Made by a program: the position numbers and the translations under genes. 64,000 nt of DNA from contig NZ_JAHXYW010000005.1 in assembly GCF_019969725.1 (NCBI RefSeq), forward strand, positions 62,001-126,000. Reading direction: 5' to 3'. Each line of letters starts with the position of its first letter. The stretch's first letter is position 1. Positions 1 to 9,010 of this stretch are shown here, piece after piece. The DNA is from Neobacillus bataviensis. GTDB taxonomy: Bacteria > Bacillota > Bacilli > Bacillales_B > DSM-18226. Below the pieces are notes generated by a model. It was not told where the DNA came from. It did not search any database and worked only from the letters and a program-made list of their open reading frames with translations.

Positions 1-822
1 ATGCAATACAGTTGAAAAGGTCCTCGATGCTTTTTCCCTAGAATGAACCAGGCGCCATAACCAAGCCATATCGATATGTGAATGCCCTAAAGCAGTAACT
101 AATGGTTTTAATTCTTCCATTTCGCCTAGTTGTTCTACTTTTATTTTTAGAAAATTATAGGCTTCTTGAATAGATTGATAGAAGCAATTTGAACCAGGTT
201 TAATGAAATCAACCTTTAACATCGCATCATTCAATAATTTAAGCATCTTTGTTCGTCTTAAATCATTCTCATCGAGAACCTTTATTGTATTTACTAATGT
301 ATGGGCGAGATAAAAAAACTTCTCTGTTGGAACATCGGTACAGGCAAGCCTCGCCACTTTAAATCTGCGGCGGTCAGGCGGATTTAAAACACCGCTCCAT
401 GCTTTTATCGCAATATGGATTTCATCATTCAGCAAAAACTCAGACGGCAGCCATGCTTCCTCGTGCCATACGTCAATTCCCTGTAATGGAATCCCGTTTA
501 CATACAGCAAGGATTCGGCGGTGGATCCGCCGCCATCCCGCGGGCCTACTAAAAAGTGCAGGACCAAGCGTTCATCCTTCCATTCCTTTGGGATTGAAAC
601 GGTCGTCCTAAACCAGGCAGATTTATCATATCCGCCCCAATAATCACCAATTTGAAACCGTTCCCAGTTTTGGTCATCAAATTCTGGTTTAAACGCTTCT
701 TTGTCTTCCTCGCCAAATTCCCACTCCTTATAACGAAAGGCAGGAATATCTTTTATTTCTTTGTAAATGTAATTCTGTATTTCGCCTATATATTTTTCAA
801 TCTTTTCAACTGTAAAATACAA
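1..822 (-). CDS. Alpha-mannosidase, GH38 family (3' part outside window)
   Basis: Partial gene: 274 codons are visible and the reading frame runs off the left edge. The first ~200 residues look like the N-terminal beta-sandwich/linker of the larger GH38 type. They are followed by GHSHIDMAWLW, the start of the GH38 catalytic domain with the metal-binding His-x-Asp pattern. Retaining zinc-dependent removal of alpha-mannose is the family activity; substrate is not shown. No ATG is available: TTG at 822 lies 8 bases after AAGGAG, whereas an ATG at 826 is out of frame and stops after six codons. It follows the GH2 gene by 12 bases, so it ends the visible DeoR-led operon. It belongs to a different GH38 subgroup from the three shorter paralogues at 6571, 39355 and 53820, which begin directly with GNAHLDPVW. 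No signal peptide, so probably cytoplasmic. Confidence 0.85.
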   Translation of the reverse strand, partial: MYFTVEKIEKYIGEIQNYIYKEIKDIPAFRYKEWEFGEEDKEAFKPEFDDQNWERFQIGDYWGGYDKSAWFRTTVSIPKEWKDERLVLHFLVGPRDGGGSTAESLLYVNGIPLQGIDVWHEEAWLPSEFLLNDEIHIAIKAWSGVLNPPDRRRFKVARLACTDVPTEKFFYLAHTLVNTIKVLDENDLRRTKMLKLLNDAMLKVDFIKPGSNCFYQSIQEAYNFLKIKVEQLGEMEELKPLVTALGHSHIDMAWLWRLVHSREKASRTFSTVLH

Positions 823-834
823 CCATAACACTCC

Positions 835-2619
835 TTAATTAAGTGATTCTTTTGACAATAGCAAAGGCTTTTTTCCTTCATTTATTTCGCGAATAAGCCT
901 TGGGTCAACCTTTGGTTTTCGATCATATGTTAATAGACCATTAATTTCTTGCTCAACATCTGTAATTTGTGTATAACAGAATCCCTGAACAAGCGGCGAT
1001 TCAAGTAAACTGGAAACTACTTGATAGTATCTTTCTATAAAATCATGATCGTTAGAGGCTGATGTATACCCCCACCCTTGCCAACTGCTTTTTTGATAAG
1101 CAATACCCCCAAACTCCGAAACCATAATAGGCTCACCTTGATAATGAAAGCCCGGGACAAATAAAAAGCGGTCTGCAGGAGTAAATTGCAAGGTATTCTC
1201 AACCTTGGAATACCGCTCTTTTAAAACTTTCTTTTCGCCTTCATAGTCATGGATGGTCAATATATCTGAAACTGTGTGTTCCCATCCGTCATTTGAAATG
1301 ACTAACCGTGACGAGTCCAATGATTTTGTTAAATAGTACAAACTTAATAAATGGTTAGCCTGGCGGGGGTCTCTTTTTAAGCGGGGAGCACCCCAGCTTT
1401 CATTAATAGGCACCCAGGCAACAATGGAAGGATGATTATAATCACGCTCCACTGCTTCCTGCCACTCAGACGAAATTCGTTTTACTACATTATCAGTAAA
1501 GGTGTGACAATTAGCCATTTCCCCCCAGACGAGAATTCCTAATTTGTCAGCCCAGTATAGATAACGCGGCTCCTCTACTTTTTGGTGTTTCCTCACACCA
1601 TTAAAGCCCATTTCTTTTGTCAGCTCGATATCTCTCTTTATATCTTCATCCGTCGGAGCAGTTAATAGACTATCCGGATAATAGCCTTGATCCAGGACGA
1701 GCTTCATATAATAAGGCTTATTATTCAGTTCGATCTTTCCATCGCTTATGGCTACTTTCCTCATTCCGAAATAACTGTCTACTTTGTCTATAAGTTCATT
1801 TCCAACTTTTAAGCAAAATTTAACGTTATATAGTTGCGGCTGTTCAGGGCTCCATAGCTTTCCTTCCCCGTTCTCGAAATCTTTTAACCTTACAGCGTGT
1901 TTATTCCTGCGTTGAACAAGGTCCACTTTCAAACATTCTTGAGCAACGATTTGATTTCGATAAGAAACTTCAATTTCTATTTCTTGGTTTTCCGTCCTAT
2001 TTTGAACGAGATATTCGACCGTCACTTCACCTGAATCAATATTTGGCGTTAGTTTTACTTTTTCAATGAATGATGGATTCACTGGCTCTAGCCAAACCGT
2101 TTGCCAAATGCCTGTTGTCCGGGTATAAAAAATCCCTTTTGATTCCTTTTCCCAGTACTGTTTTCCACGAGGCTGTTCTAAGTCCGCTGATAAATCTTCA
2201 ACCCTTACAACCACTTTATTTAATCCACTTAATAAAGCATCTGTAATATTGGTATAAAATGGAGTATGGCCTCCCTCATGGGACGTAACAAACTTTCCAT
2301 TTACCCAAACTGCTGCACGGTAATCAACAGCCCCAAAATGGAGGTGTATTTGTTTCCCTTGCCATTTTTCTGGAACAGTAAAAGTTCTTTCGTACCAAAC
2401 AACATCATGGAACTCCTTTGTCTCAATTCCGCTTAATGTTGTTTGAAATGCATACGGAACTGTGATTTGTTGCGGATAATGATGATTCAGATACCATTCT
2501 TCTTTTAGACCTATGTTGTTGTCATCAAAATCAAAATTCCATTGCCCGTTAAGGTTCAGCCATTCATTCCGCGAGAAGTCTGGTCTGGGGTATTCTGGTC
2601 TAGGTATTGGTTTTGTCAT
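835..2619 (-). CDS. GH2 family beta-glycosidase (beta-galactosidase/glucuronidase/mannosidase-like)
   Basis: 594 aa with the GH2 layout: N-terminal sugar-binding jelly roll (about 1-170, including LNLNGQWNFDFDD), an Ig-like middle domain (about 175-295) and a C-terminal TIM barrel. The acid/base is likely Glu407 in VPINESWG and the nucleophile Glu502 in VSEFGG, so both catalytic residues are present. It hydrolyses a terminal beta-linked sugar; the shorter, LacZ-unlike length fits beta-glucuronidase or small beta-galactosidase/beta-mannosidase subgroups, and the sugar cannot be settled by reading. No signal peptide. GGAGG lies 7 bases before ATG. The start is one base after the upstream isomerase stop, implying translational coupling in the DeoR operon. 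Confidence 0.88.
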   Translation of the reverse strand: MTKPIPRPEYPRPDFSRNEWLNLNGQWNFDFDDNNIGLKEEWYLNHHYPQQITVPYAFQTTLSGIETKEFHDVVWYERTFTVPEKWQGKQIHLHFGAVDYRAAVWVNGKFVTSHEGGHTPFYTNITDALLSGLNKVVVRVEDLSADLEQPRGKQYWEKESKGIFYTRTTGIWQTVWLEPVNPSFIEKVKLTPNIDSGEVTVEYLVQNRTENQEIEIEVSYRNQIVAQECLKVDLVQRRNKHAVRLKDFENGEGKLWSPEQPQLYNVKFCLKVGNELIDKVDSYFGMRKVAISDGKIELNNKPYYMKLVLDQGYYPDSLLTAPTDEDIKRDIELTKEMGFNGVRKHQKVEEPRYLYWADKLGILVWGEMANCHTFTDNVVKRISSEWQEAVERDYNHPSIVAWVPINESWGAPRLKRDPRQANHLLSLYYLTKSLDSSRLVISNDGWEHTVSDILTIHDYEGEKKVLKERYSKVENTLQFTPADRFLFVPGFHYQGEPIMVSEFGGIAYQKSSWQGWGYTSASNDHDFIERYYQVVSSLLESPLVQGFCYTQITDVEQEINGLLTYDRKPKVDPRLIREINEGKKPLLLSKESLN

Positions 2620-2620
2620 T

Positions 2621-3385
2621 CTACAGCCTCCTAGATCTTAATTTTTTAAGATTTTCAACGTTTATTGTTAGACTTTCATATGGATCACGTTCAAATTCCT
2701 CTTGCTCTACCGTGAACCATTCAATACCAAATTCATTTCCCACCTTAACAATTGAATCAAAATCAAGTTGACCATGGCCTATCTCTGTTCCCGCTTTTTG
2801 GCCACTTTCCAATTTCATATCTTTTATATGTAGTGATACAATCCGGTTTTTATATTTACGAATAATTCCTAATGCATCATGATCGGCAAAGCTGGCCCAA
2901 TAGCAATCCAGTTCCATTTTCACCAATTCCGGATCTGTGTTATCAAAGAGCAGCTCCAGCCCTGTCTTCTCGCCAAATGTTTGAAATTCGAAATCATGGT
3001 TATGGTAACCAAAAATAAAGCCTGCCTCATGGCATTTTTGACCTATTTGATTCAAAAGCTCTGCAGACCTCTTATAATCATCCATCGTTTGCCTCATTTC
3101 CTTAGGAAGGGCGGGACAAATGATGAGCTGATTCTGAAGGGTATGATGATATTCAAGCGTTTTCTCCCATTCATCGTTTAATAATTGATGGACGCCAACA
3201 TGTGCTCCAGCCACTAATGTTTTGTTCTCTTCTAATAATTTCTTGACTTGGTCTGCTGGGGTATCATAAAACCCGGCAAATTGAATTCCCTCATATCCTA
3301 GATTTATCACTTTTTGGAGCGTTCCCAAAAAATCCTTTTCTGCATCTTTCCATACGGAAAATAATTGTAAACCAATTTTACCCAT
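2621..3385 (-). CDS. Sugar phosphate isomerase/epimerase family protein (xylose isomerase-like TIM barrel)
   Basis: 254 aa, the normal size for the AP endonuclease 2/xylose isomerase-like TIM-barrel family (IolE/IolI/hydroxypyruvate isomerase relatives). Visible family signatures are the N-terminal IGLQLFSV strand, FGYHNHDFEF, the metal-ligand region ELDCYWASF, SLHIKDMK and the C-terminal EQEEF. Family members interconvert keto and aldo sugars or inosose-like intermediates with a divalent metal; some relatives cleave 3-keto-glycosides. It sits directly after two Gfo/Idh/MocA dehydrogenases and before GH2, which suggests that it acts on an oxidised sugar made by one of them. GGAG and GAGGAG precede the ATG. 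The exact reaction is unknown. Confidence 0.8.
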   Translation of the reverse strand: MGKIGLQLFSVWKDAEKDFLGTLQKVINLGYEGIQFAGFYDTPADQVKKLLEENKTLVAGAHVGVHQLLNDEWEKTLEYHHTLQNQLIICPALPKEMRQTMDDYKRSAELLNQIGQKCHEAGFIFGYHNHDFEFQTFGEKTGLELLFDNTDPELVKMELDCYWASFADHDALGIIRKYKNRIVSLHIKDMKLESGQKAGTEIGHGQLDFDSIVKVGNEFGIEWFTVEQEEFERDPYESLTINVENLKKLRSRRL

Positions 3386-3449
3386 TTAAACTCCTCTCCT
3401 TTTAAAGAAAGGGGCGGTAAATAGACCACCACCCCTTTTTGGATTTTTA

Positions 3450-4511
3450 TTATACGAGAATGCTGTTACTTATTTTGATTGCTTCCCCTTTAAGAGCAGA
3501 CTCATAAAGTCCATTGATAATTCGTTGGAGATAGACGCCTTGTTCAGGGGTACTTATTGGAGCGGTCCCCTCTAAACATGCTTCTACAAATCTCTTAAGC
3601 TCTAATTCATGATAATTTTGCTTTGGTAAATATGTTGGCGAAATATCAATCAATGAATCATGCTTCTCTTGATAGATTTTAAGGGGGAAAACATCAGCTC
3701 CGCCTTTGTCTCCCATTAAAGTTACATTCATTTCATCAGCCTTTTCAATATTGGCAGCAAAGGCAGATTCCAATAAAATCGACGCCCCATTTTTAAAGGT
3801 AATCATTCCACGGGCCATATCTTCGACCGAGAAGTTTTCCCAATCCCATGAACCCATGAGACCGACCCCCTTTTTCGTCCCAAGCTTCTGGTAGGTTACA
3901 CCAAACACCGTATCTGGTTCAGGATAATCCATTAAATAAAGGGCCGTATCCAGCATATGCACCCCTATATCGATTAAAGGTCCGCCGCCTTGTAATTCTT
4001 TGTTCGTAAACACGCCCCAGCCCGGAATACCTCGCCGCCTCATCGCTATTACCCGTGCTGCATATATACCACCAAGCTCCCCGCCATCGATAAAACGCTT
4101 TAATACTTCAACTTGTGGAGAATGACGAAAATGGAAACCATATGTTAATATTTTTCCCGCCTTTTCAGCAGCTGCCGCCATTTCCTCCGCCTCTTTTGCC
4201 GTCATGGCTGGCGGCTTCTCACATAAAACGTGACAACCAGCCTTTAATGCACCTATTGTTGATGAATAATGGAATTTATTAGGTGTACAAATACTTACCG
4301 CATCCAGTTCAATTTCTTGAAACATTTCTTCATAATTTGAAAAAACGTGAGGAATATTAAAATCTGTTGCTAATTGTTCAGCCTTTTGTTTTACTACATC
4401 ACATACCGCAACAATTTCAACCTTATCTCCGTACTTTAAATAGTTTGGCAGATGTGCATCCCTTGCTATGCCGCCGGCACCGATAATTCCAACACTTAAT
4501 GTTTTCGCCAT
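3450..4511 (-). CDS. Gfo/Idh/MocA family oxidoreductase
   Basis: 353 aa NAD(P)-dependent sugar or cyclitol dehydrogenase. The N-terminal Rossmann fold shows GIIGAGGIARDAH (about residues 8-20) and the conserved CEKPPAMT segment near residue 96, whose EKP lysine lies by the active site. The C-terminal alpha/beta domain carries GGGPLIDIGVHMLD, with the catalytic-region Asp and His. It probably oxidises a hydroxyl of a sugar or glycoside. Second of two adjacent dehydrogenases, eleven bases downstream of the first and upstream of the TIM-barrel isomerase. A 64-base gap to the isomerase gene contains a short inverted repeat of AAGGGGCGGT type but no clear terminator. Specificity unknown. Confidence 0.87.
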   Translation of the reverse strand: MAKTLSVGIIGAGGIARDAHLPNYLKYGDKVEIVAVCDVVKQKAEQLATDFNIPHVFSNYEEMFQEIELDAVSICTPNKFHYSSTIGALKAGCHVLCEKPPAMTAKEAEEMAAAAEKAGKILTYGFHFRHSPQVEVLKRFIDGGELGGIYAARVIAMRRRGIPGWGVFTNKELQGGGPLIDIGVHMLDTALYLMDYPEPDTVFGVTYQKLGTKKGVGLMGSWDWENFSVEDMARGMITFKNGASILLESAFAANIEKADEMNVTLMGDKGGADVFPLKIYQEKHDSLIDISPTYLPKQNYHELELKRFVEACLEGTAPISTPEQGVYLQRIINGLYESALKGEAIKISNSILV

Positions 4512-4522
4512 TTTAATCCTCC

Positions 4523-5548
4523 TTATTTTTTTAGCGGTAGGTTTATATTCATTATTTCTGCTGTTTCCACTCTTCGCCCTTGTTCATGTGATCGTAAGCA
4601 TGCTTGATTTATTAATGTTAATCCTTGGACATCCGTTTTAGTGATAGCAGGTACTTCCTCACTGATAATGGAATTAACCCATTGTTCCATTGGCATTGGA
4701 AGTTTGTCTGGCAGAATTTCTGGAGTTTGCCACCCCTCATTTAATTGCCTGCTTTTTATACGAATCTTTGAATCTTCTATTAATAAAGTTCCTTCTGTTC
4801 CATAAAGTTCAAGCTGGAACGGACCTCCATATGATAGGAATCCCGTTTCAATCAATCCTAACGCACCATTTTCATATTCAATGATCGCGACAGAATTATC
4901 ATCAACTTCATCGTTAAATTGTTGTTGTAACCTGGCGCTCACCGCTTTAACCGGCCCTCCCAAGCGATTAGTGAGATAAATCGGATGTGCCCCAAGGTCA
5001 ATAAGGGCACCACCACCGCATTCCTCTTTATTAAAAAAGTGCTTAGGAAGCCATCCGTTAGGATTTCCTTCTATGGGAACAGCACCATTATGTGCTAACC
5101 GGCAACGAATGGAAGTTAGTTTTCCCAGCATGCCTTGGTCCAAGACTTGTTGAGCATATAAATAATAATTTTCAGTTAACCGAGGTAATGAAACCATCAA
5201 TTGCACATTATTTTTTTCAACCACATCGTAAATCTCTTTACAATCCTGTAAGGTAAAAGCAAGTACTTTTTCTGTAAATATATGTTTTTTATTTTCAGCG
5301 GAGAGCATGATAATCTCTTTATGAAGATTAGTAGGCGTATCTACAATGACAGCATTAATTTCCGGATTGGTTAAAACCTTCATTAAATCCTGTTCAAAAG
5401 GAACATTCATCTTTTTTGCCCACTCTATGCCACGCTCGATATTTTCATCCCAAACTACTCTAATCTGAAGGTGTTCATTTTCGATTGCCTGGCGTGCGTA
5501 ATCGTCTGCATGAACATGCCACTTACTTAATAAGGCAACATTGATCAT
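4523..5548 (-). CDS. Gfo/Idh/MocA family oxidoreductase with atypical N-terminus
   Basis: 341 aa. The overall order matches the family: N-terminal nucleotide-binding part, TEKVLAF in place of the usual EKPxA (around residue 92), and GGGALIDLGAHPIYL in the C-terminal domain. The N-terminus reads INVALLSKWHVHADDY, so the glycine-rich GxGxxG dinucleotide motif is missing, although the strand and helix positions are kept. This may mark a subgroup with altered cofactor handling or a partner role for the dehydrogenase encoded just downstream. GGAGAGG precedes the ATG. It is 30 bases downstream of the DeoR gene and is probably the first enzyme gene of that operon. Confidence 0.8.
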   Translation of the reverse strand: MINVALLSKWHVHADDYARQAIENEHLQIRVVWDENIERGIEWAKKMNVPFEQDLMKVLTNPEINAVIVDTPTNLHKEIIMLSAENKKHIFTEKVLAFTLQDCKEIYDVVEKNNVQLMVSLPRLTENYYLYAQQVLDQGMLGKLTSIRCRLAHNGAVPIEGNPNGWLPKHFFNKEECGGGALIDLGAHPIYLTNRLGGPVKAVSARLQQQFNDEVDDNSVAIIEYENGALGLIETGFLSYGGPFQLELYGTEGTLLIEDSKIRIKSRQLNEGWQTPEILPDKLPMPMEQWVNSIISEEVPAITKTDVQGLTLINQACLRSHEQGRRVETAEIMNINLPLKK

Positions 5549-5578
5549 TTATAACCCTCTCCTTCTCAAGATTATCTT

Positions 5579-6373
5579 TTAGATAATGGTCTCCTCCGAT
5601 AATGGTGCAACAATCACTTGAACACCTCTATCTTCAATTTCCTTAAGGATTTTTTTATCTGTCAAATCGCTCGTTATAAAAATATCTGTTTCTTCAAAAT
5701 TGCAAAAAGTGGTTAATCCAGCTTTTTCAAGTTTGCTATGGTCTGCCACAACGACAATTTTTTGTCCCGCCGAAACCATTCCCCTTTTGATCTCGGCTTC
5801 AAATAAATCAGAACTAGTGAACCCCTGTCTAAGAGAAATTCCTGATGTACCTAGAAAAACAAAATCAGCACTGTATTTTTTTAACTCTGTTTCGGCTTGT
5901 GGTCCAACAAGGCTCATTGAATTTCTGCGTAATTCCCCTCCCAATAGATAGATAGATGCCGTTTCATCTTTGCTACATTCCTCAGCAACATTTATTGCAT
6001 TTGTAATAACAGTTAAGCTTGCGTTAGCTGGCAGGTGTTTTCCTACAAACCAGGTTGTTGAACCTGCATCCAAAATAATAATCTGCCCTTCTTTTACTAA
6101 ACTCGCGGCAGCTCTTCCTATTAGTTCCTTTTCGAGGGAATATTGGCGCTTTCTTTCATCTACAGGAGGAACGACAGGCACATTGGCTGCATCTTCAATT
6201 AAAATGGCACCGCCATAGTTTTTCTCTGCAATCCCAGCCTTTTCCAGCCGAACTAAATCTCGACGAATCGTCTCTTCTGATACATGCAGTAATTCAACTA
6301 AATCAGAAACCTTTACACTTTTATTTTTTAATAGCAAATCTTTTATAAACTTGCGTCGTTCTGCTACTATCAT
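5579..6373 (-). CDS. DeoR/GlpR family transcriptional regulator
   Basis: 264 aa, typical length. The N-terminal winged helix-turn-helix is visible (RRKFIKDLL, VSDLVELLHVSEETIRRDL, then the KNYGGAIL wing). The C-terminal DeoR sensor domain has the phosphosugar-binding pattern with DAGSTTW near residue 100, TNAINVA, LLGGELRRNSMSLVG and VADHSKL. It probably represses the downstream operon (two dehydrogenases, isomerase, GH2, GH38) until a phosphorylated sugar accumulates. A weak sigma-A-like promoter (TTGAAT, 16 bases, AATAAT) lies just upstream, and an unusual long inverted repeat at 6446-6519 is a candidate control site. Confidence 0.9.
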   Translation of the reverse strand: MIVAERRKFIKDLLLKNKSVKVSDLVELLHVSEETIRRDLVRLEKAGIAEKNYGGAILIEDAANVPVVPPVDERKRQYSLEKELIGRAAASLVKEGQIIILDAGSTTWFVGKHLPANASLTVITNAINVAEECSKDETASIYLLGGELRRNSMSLVGPQAETELKKYSADFVFLGTSGISLRQGFTSSDLFEAEIKRGMVSAGQKIVVVADHSKLEKAGLTTFCNFEETDIFITSDLTDKKILKEIEDRGVQVIVAPLSEETII

Positions 6374-6445
6374 TTTTCTAAACCCTCATTTCGACATCGA
6401 TTATTTCTAAAATTTGCTGGAATTCAAATTTCACTAGCTAATCCT

Positions 6446-6519
6446 TTAGCAGATGCGTAAGACAAGATGAGATCAAATTTAAAATCCCACATTAAAAGCT
6501 TATCTTACCCATCTGCTAA
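6446..6519. repeat. Long imperfect inverted repeat between GH38 and deoR-type gene
   Basis: Arms of 21 bases (6446-6466 and 6499-6519) match with two mismatches. Each arm reads TTAGCAGATG, then C or G, then GTAAGA, then C or T, then AAG. They are separated by 32 AT-rich bases. Neither side has a T-run, so it is not a standard terminator. It lies 73 bases upstream of the DeoR start and could be a regulator-binding structure, an RNA hairpin or the remnant of a small mobile repeat. Confidence 0.6.
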
Positions 6520-6537
6520 CTCAGGGTGCATTATGGG

Positions 6538-6561
6538 GATGAGTGCCAGAAGACTCTCATC
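6538..6561 (-). other. Small hairpin after GH38 stop codon
   Basis: GATGAG and CTCATC pair around a 12-base loop, nine bases after the GH38 stop codon in transcription order. No T-run follows, so it may protect the 3' end of the mRNA rather than terminate transcription. Confidence 0.35.
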
Positions 6562-6570
6562 TGAATTATT

Positions 6571-8997
6571 TTATTCTACCCACTCCAGTAAATTTGTTTC
6601 CAAAACGTCCTTAAATGAATCTCTTGGAATCCGGAAAGTTTTAATTTCTGATGGATTAAACTCTGCTTTAATCGATCGATTCCATTTTGGCAGTTGAATA
6701 ACTGCTGTTGTCCCATTATTAGCCGTTTCATAAGCACGAATAATAAGATCGTCATTATCTTCTGCCTTCTTTACAACACTTACAATAACGTTATCCACAT
6801 CGACTGTAATAAAAGAATCGATTTGCGGAAGAGAACCTTTATGGTATGTTTCAATGATACTGACTGGTTTTTGGTTTAATTCCGCTGCACGTTTTACTGT
6901 ACCAGCCGTTTCCCAATTTCCTGTATGGGGGAGCATAGAGTAAGTAAATTTTTGAATTCCTTGGTCAATGAATGAGTAATGCCCATCTTTTTCTGGAACG
7001 GTTGGATCATGATGTGCATAAATAGGACTTCGTAAAATGGTAATGCTCATTTCTTTGTTGTGGATATCAAAACTATATTTACCATCATTCATGAGACTCA
7101 ATCCGTACATTTCTCCCGTGTGCAGATGAGTTCCAGAAATATCAATCCAGTTTTGTCCTGGTTCTTCCTCGCCATTACACTCTCGTACAATATGTCCATA
7201 CGGAATTTCATATGTAGCTTTTCTAAAGATGATGTTAACTGGAAATTTAATCTTTAATAGTTTAAATTGTTCTTGCCAATTTAACGTACAATGAACATCT
7301 ATTTGGTCCAATTCTTTATACATGGTAAATTCTTGTACAAGTGTAGATTTTCCATACTCACTTGTCACACGAATTACTGATTTTACTGGACCTGATTCGA
7401 CAAGCTTGGCACTTTTGGCTTTAAAAGTACCAACTTCGTTTTTGTATTGAAGAACGTTATGTGACCATGTATCACTCCTATCCTCGATAACAACAGGTCG
7501 TGCAGCGGGTCCATCAAGCAATTCAAGATTCTTGATCTTATCAAACAGACTTTTTATAAAACCCGTAACAGGATCAATTTCGATTCGAAAAGCATCATTT
7601 TCCAAGACATGGTCAGTTGCCTTGATTGTTGGGTACTCTTTTGTAACTTCAGAACGAATAATTTTATAAACACGGTAGCCCATGGACGGAAGATCAGCAA
7701 TAAAACTTATCCGGAAGCGGCCTCCAGCTGTTGCCTGAGATTGGACAGTCTGTATGGGAATTTGGTTTCCTTCCTGATCAACTAGAATATCCCCTTCCCT
7801 TAATCCGCCTACTTCAAGTTCAACGTTTACTTTACTGTTCCATGAATGTGGATTAAAGACAACAATCGGCTTCATTCCAGCTTCTTCTTCAATATCGATT
7901 CTCCAAGATAATGATTGAAGGGCATAATTCAATCCCCTAGATGCAATGGACATGGCTTCGCCATGCATATTTCGGGCATCGTCATAAGCAGCTTCTAGAC
8001 TGGTTCCTGCTAATATATCGTGGAATTGATTAAACAATACATTTTTCCAAGCACGGTCATATTCTGATAATGGATACTTTTGCCCTGTTATCCAGTTTGC
8101 AATTGCCGAGAATTTTTCCGCTTTTTGCAAAAGATTTTCTGCTTCCCGGTTCCATTTTTTTATCCCCGAATGTACGGCATAACATCCGCTGGCATGATGC
8201 TGCAAGTCATCATGTACGACAGGGAATGGAAGATTCTTCTTCATGATTTCATCAAAGAATTGGTTTGGAGTACTAAATACCAAATTAGGGAGCTTTAGGT
8301 CACGATCAAGCTTTTTAATACTCTCTATATTTTCCTTCGTTGGGCCTCCGCCATGATTACCAACGCCATAAAAACACATCAAATCGTTAAACGGTGCTTT
8401 TAATTCCCCCGTGTTTCGACGAACATGCTTCTCAACGTCCTTACCCCATGTACAGTATTCAAATGGAATTCGGTAAGCTAATACTCTCGATTGATCGTCT
8501 GATTCCCACCAAAATAGTCTTCCGGGAAGACCTTTCTCCTGTGGACTTGGACGCATAAAAATATAGTAGTCCATTCCGCTTTTCTTTAAGATTTGCGGCA
8601 GCATTCCATGATGTCCAAAACTATCCACGTTGTACCCAACTTTGGCTGTCACACCAAACTTTTCTTGAAAATACCTTTGACCATACAGCCCCTGGCGTAC
8701 AAACGATTCTCCACTTGGAAGATTACAGTCCGGCTGAATCCACCAGCCGCCGACGATCTCCCAGCGGCCTTCTTTTATCCGCTGTTTGATTTCTTCAAAC
8801 ATTTCAGGCTCATTATTTTCAATCCACTCATAATTCGCTGCGGAACTATTGGTAAAAACAAAGTCCGGGTATTCTTTCATTCGGTCAAGTGCGGAACGGA
8901 AGGTTGCTTTTGTTTCTTGAAATCCTTCCTGCCATTGCCAAAGCCAAACAGGATCAAGGTGGGCATTCCCAATCATATGTAATGTTTTTTCTTTCAT
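6571..8997 (-). CDS. Alpha-mannosidase, GH38 family (paralogue A)
   Basis: 808 aa from ATG 8997. Domain order is the GH38 catalytic (beta/alpha) barrel (about 1-260, GNAHLDPVWLW near residue 8, nucleophile Asp125 in VGYNVDSFGH), the helical bundle (about 265-350, NVLFNQFHDILAGTS) and C-terminal beta domains with AHHDPTVP. Retaining, Zn-dependent alpha-mannosidase chemistry is expected, and the key metal and nucleophile residues are present. ATG 8997 is preferred because AGGAG precedes it and the paralogues begin identically; a longer frame from 9084 would overlap the upstream gene. No signal peptide. It is the last gene of the first transporter operon, 13 bases after the MBL-fold gene. It closely resembles the genes at 39355 (also 808 aa) and 53820. 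Confidence 0.93.
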   Translation of the reverse strand: MKEKTLHMIGNAHLDPVWLWQWQEGFQETKATFRSALDRMKEYPDFVFTNSSAANYEWIENNEPEMFEEIKQRIKEGRWEIVGGWWIQPDCNLPSGESFVRQGLYGQRYFQEKFGVTAKVGYNVDSFGHHGMLPQILKKSGMDYYIFMRPSPQEKGLPGRLFWWESDDQSRVLAYRIPFEYCTWGKDVEKHVRRNTGELKAPFNDLMCFYGVGNHGGGPTKENIESIKKLDRDLKLPNLVFSTPNQFFDEIMKKNLPFPVVHDDLQHHASGCYAVHSGIKKWNREAENLLQKAEKFSAIANWITGQKYPLSEYDRAWKNVLFNQFHDILAGTSLEAAYDDARNMHGEAMSIASRGLNYALQSLSWRIDIEEEAGMKPIVVFNPHSWNSKVNVELEVGGLREGDILVDQEGNQIPIQTVQSQATAGGRFRISFIADLPSMGYRVYKIIRSEVTKEYPTIKATDHVLENDAFRIEIDPVTGFIKSLFDKIKNLELLDGPAARPVVIEDRSDTWSHNVLQYKNEVGTFKAKSAKLVESGPVKSVIRVTSEYGKSTLVQEFTMYKELDQIDVHCTLNWQEQFKLLKIKFPVNIIFRKATYEIPYGHIVRECNGEEEPGQNWIDISGTHLHTGEMYGLSLMNDGKYSFDIHNKEMSITILRSPIYAHHDPTVPEKDGHYSFIDQGIQKFTYSMLPHTGNWETAGTVKRAAELNQKPVSIIETYHKGSLPQIDSFITVDVDNVIVSVVKKAEDNDDLIIRAYETANNGTTAVIQLPKWNRSIKAEFNPSEIKTFRIPRDSFKDVLETNLLEWVE

Positions 8998-9010
8998 AAT
9001 AGGCTGTCTC

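Noticed and set aside
808..826. ATG at 826 as start of the first GH38 gene
   Set aside because: It is out of frame with the GH38 protein and reaches a stop after six codons; TTG 822 has the better spacing to AAGGAG.
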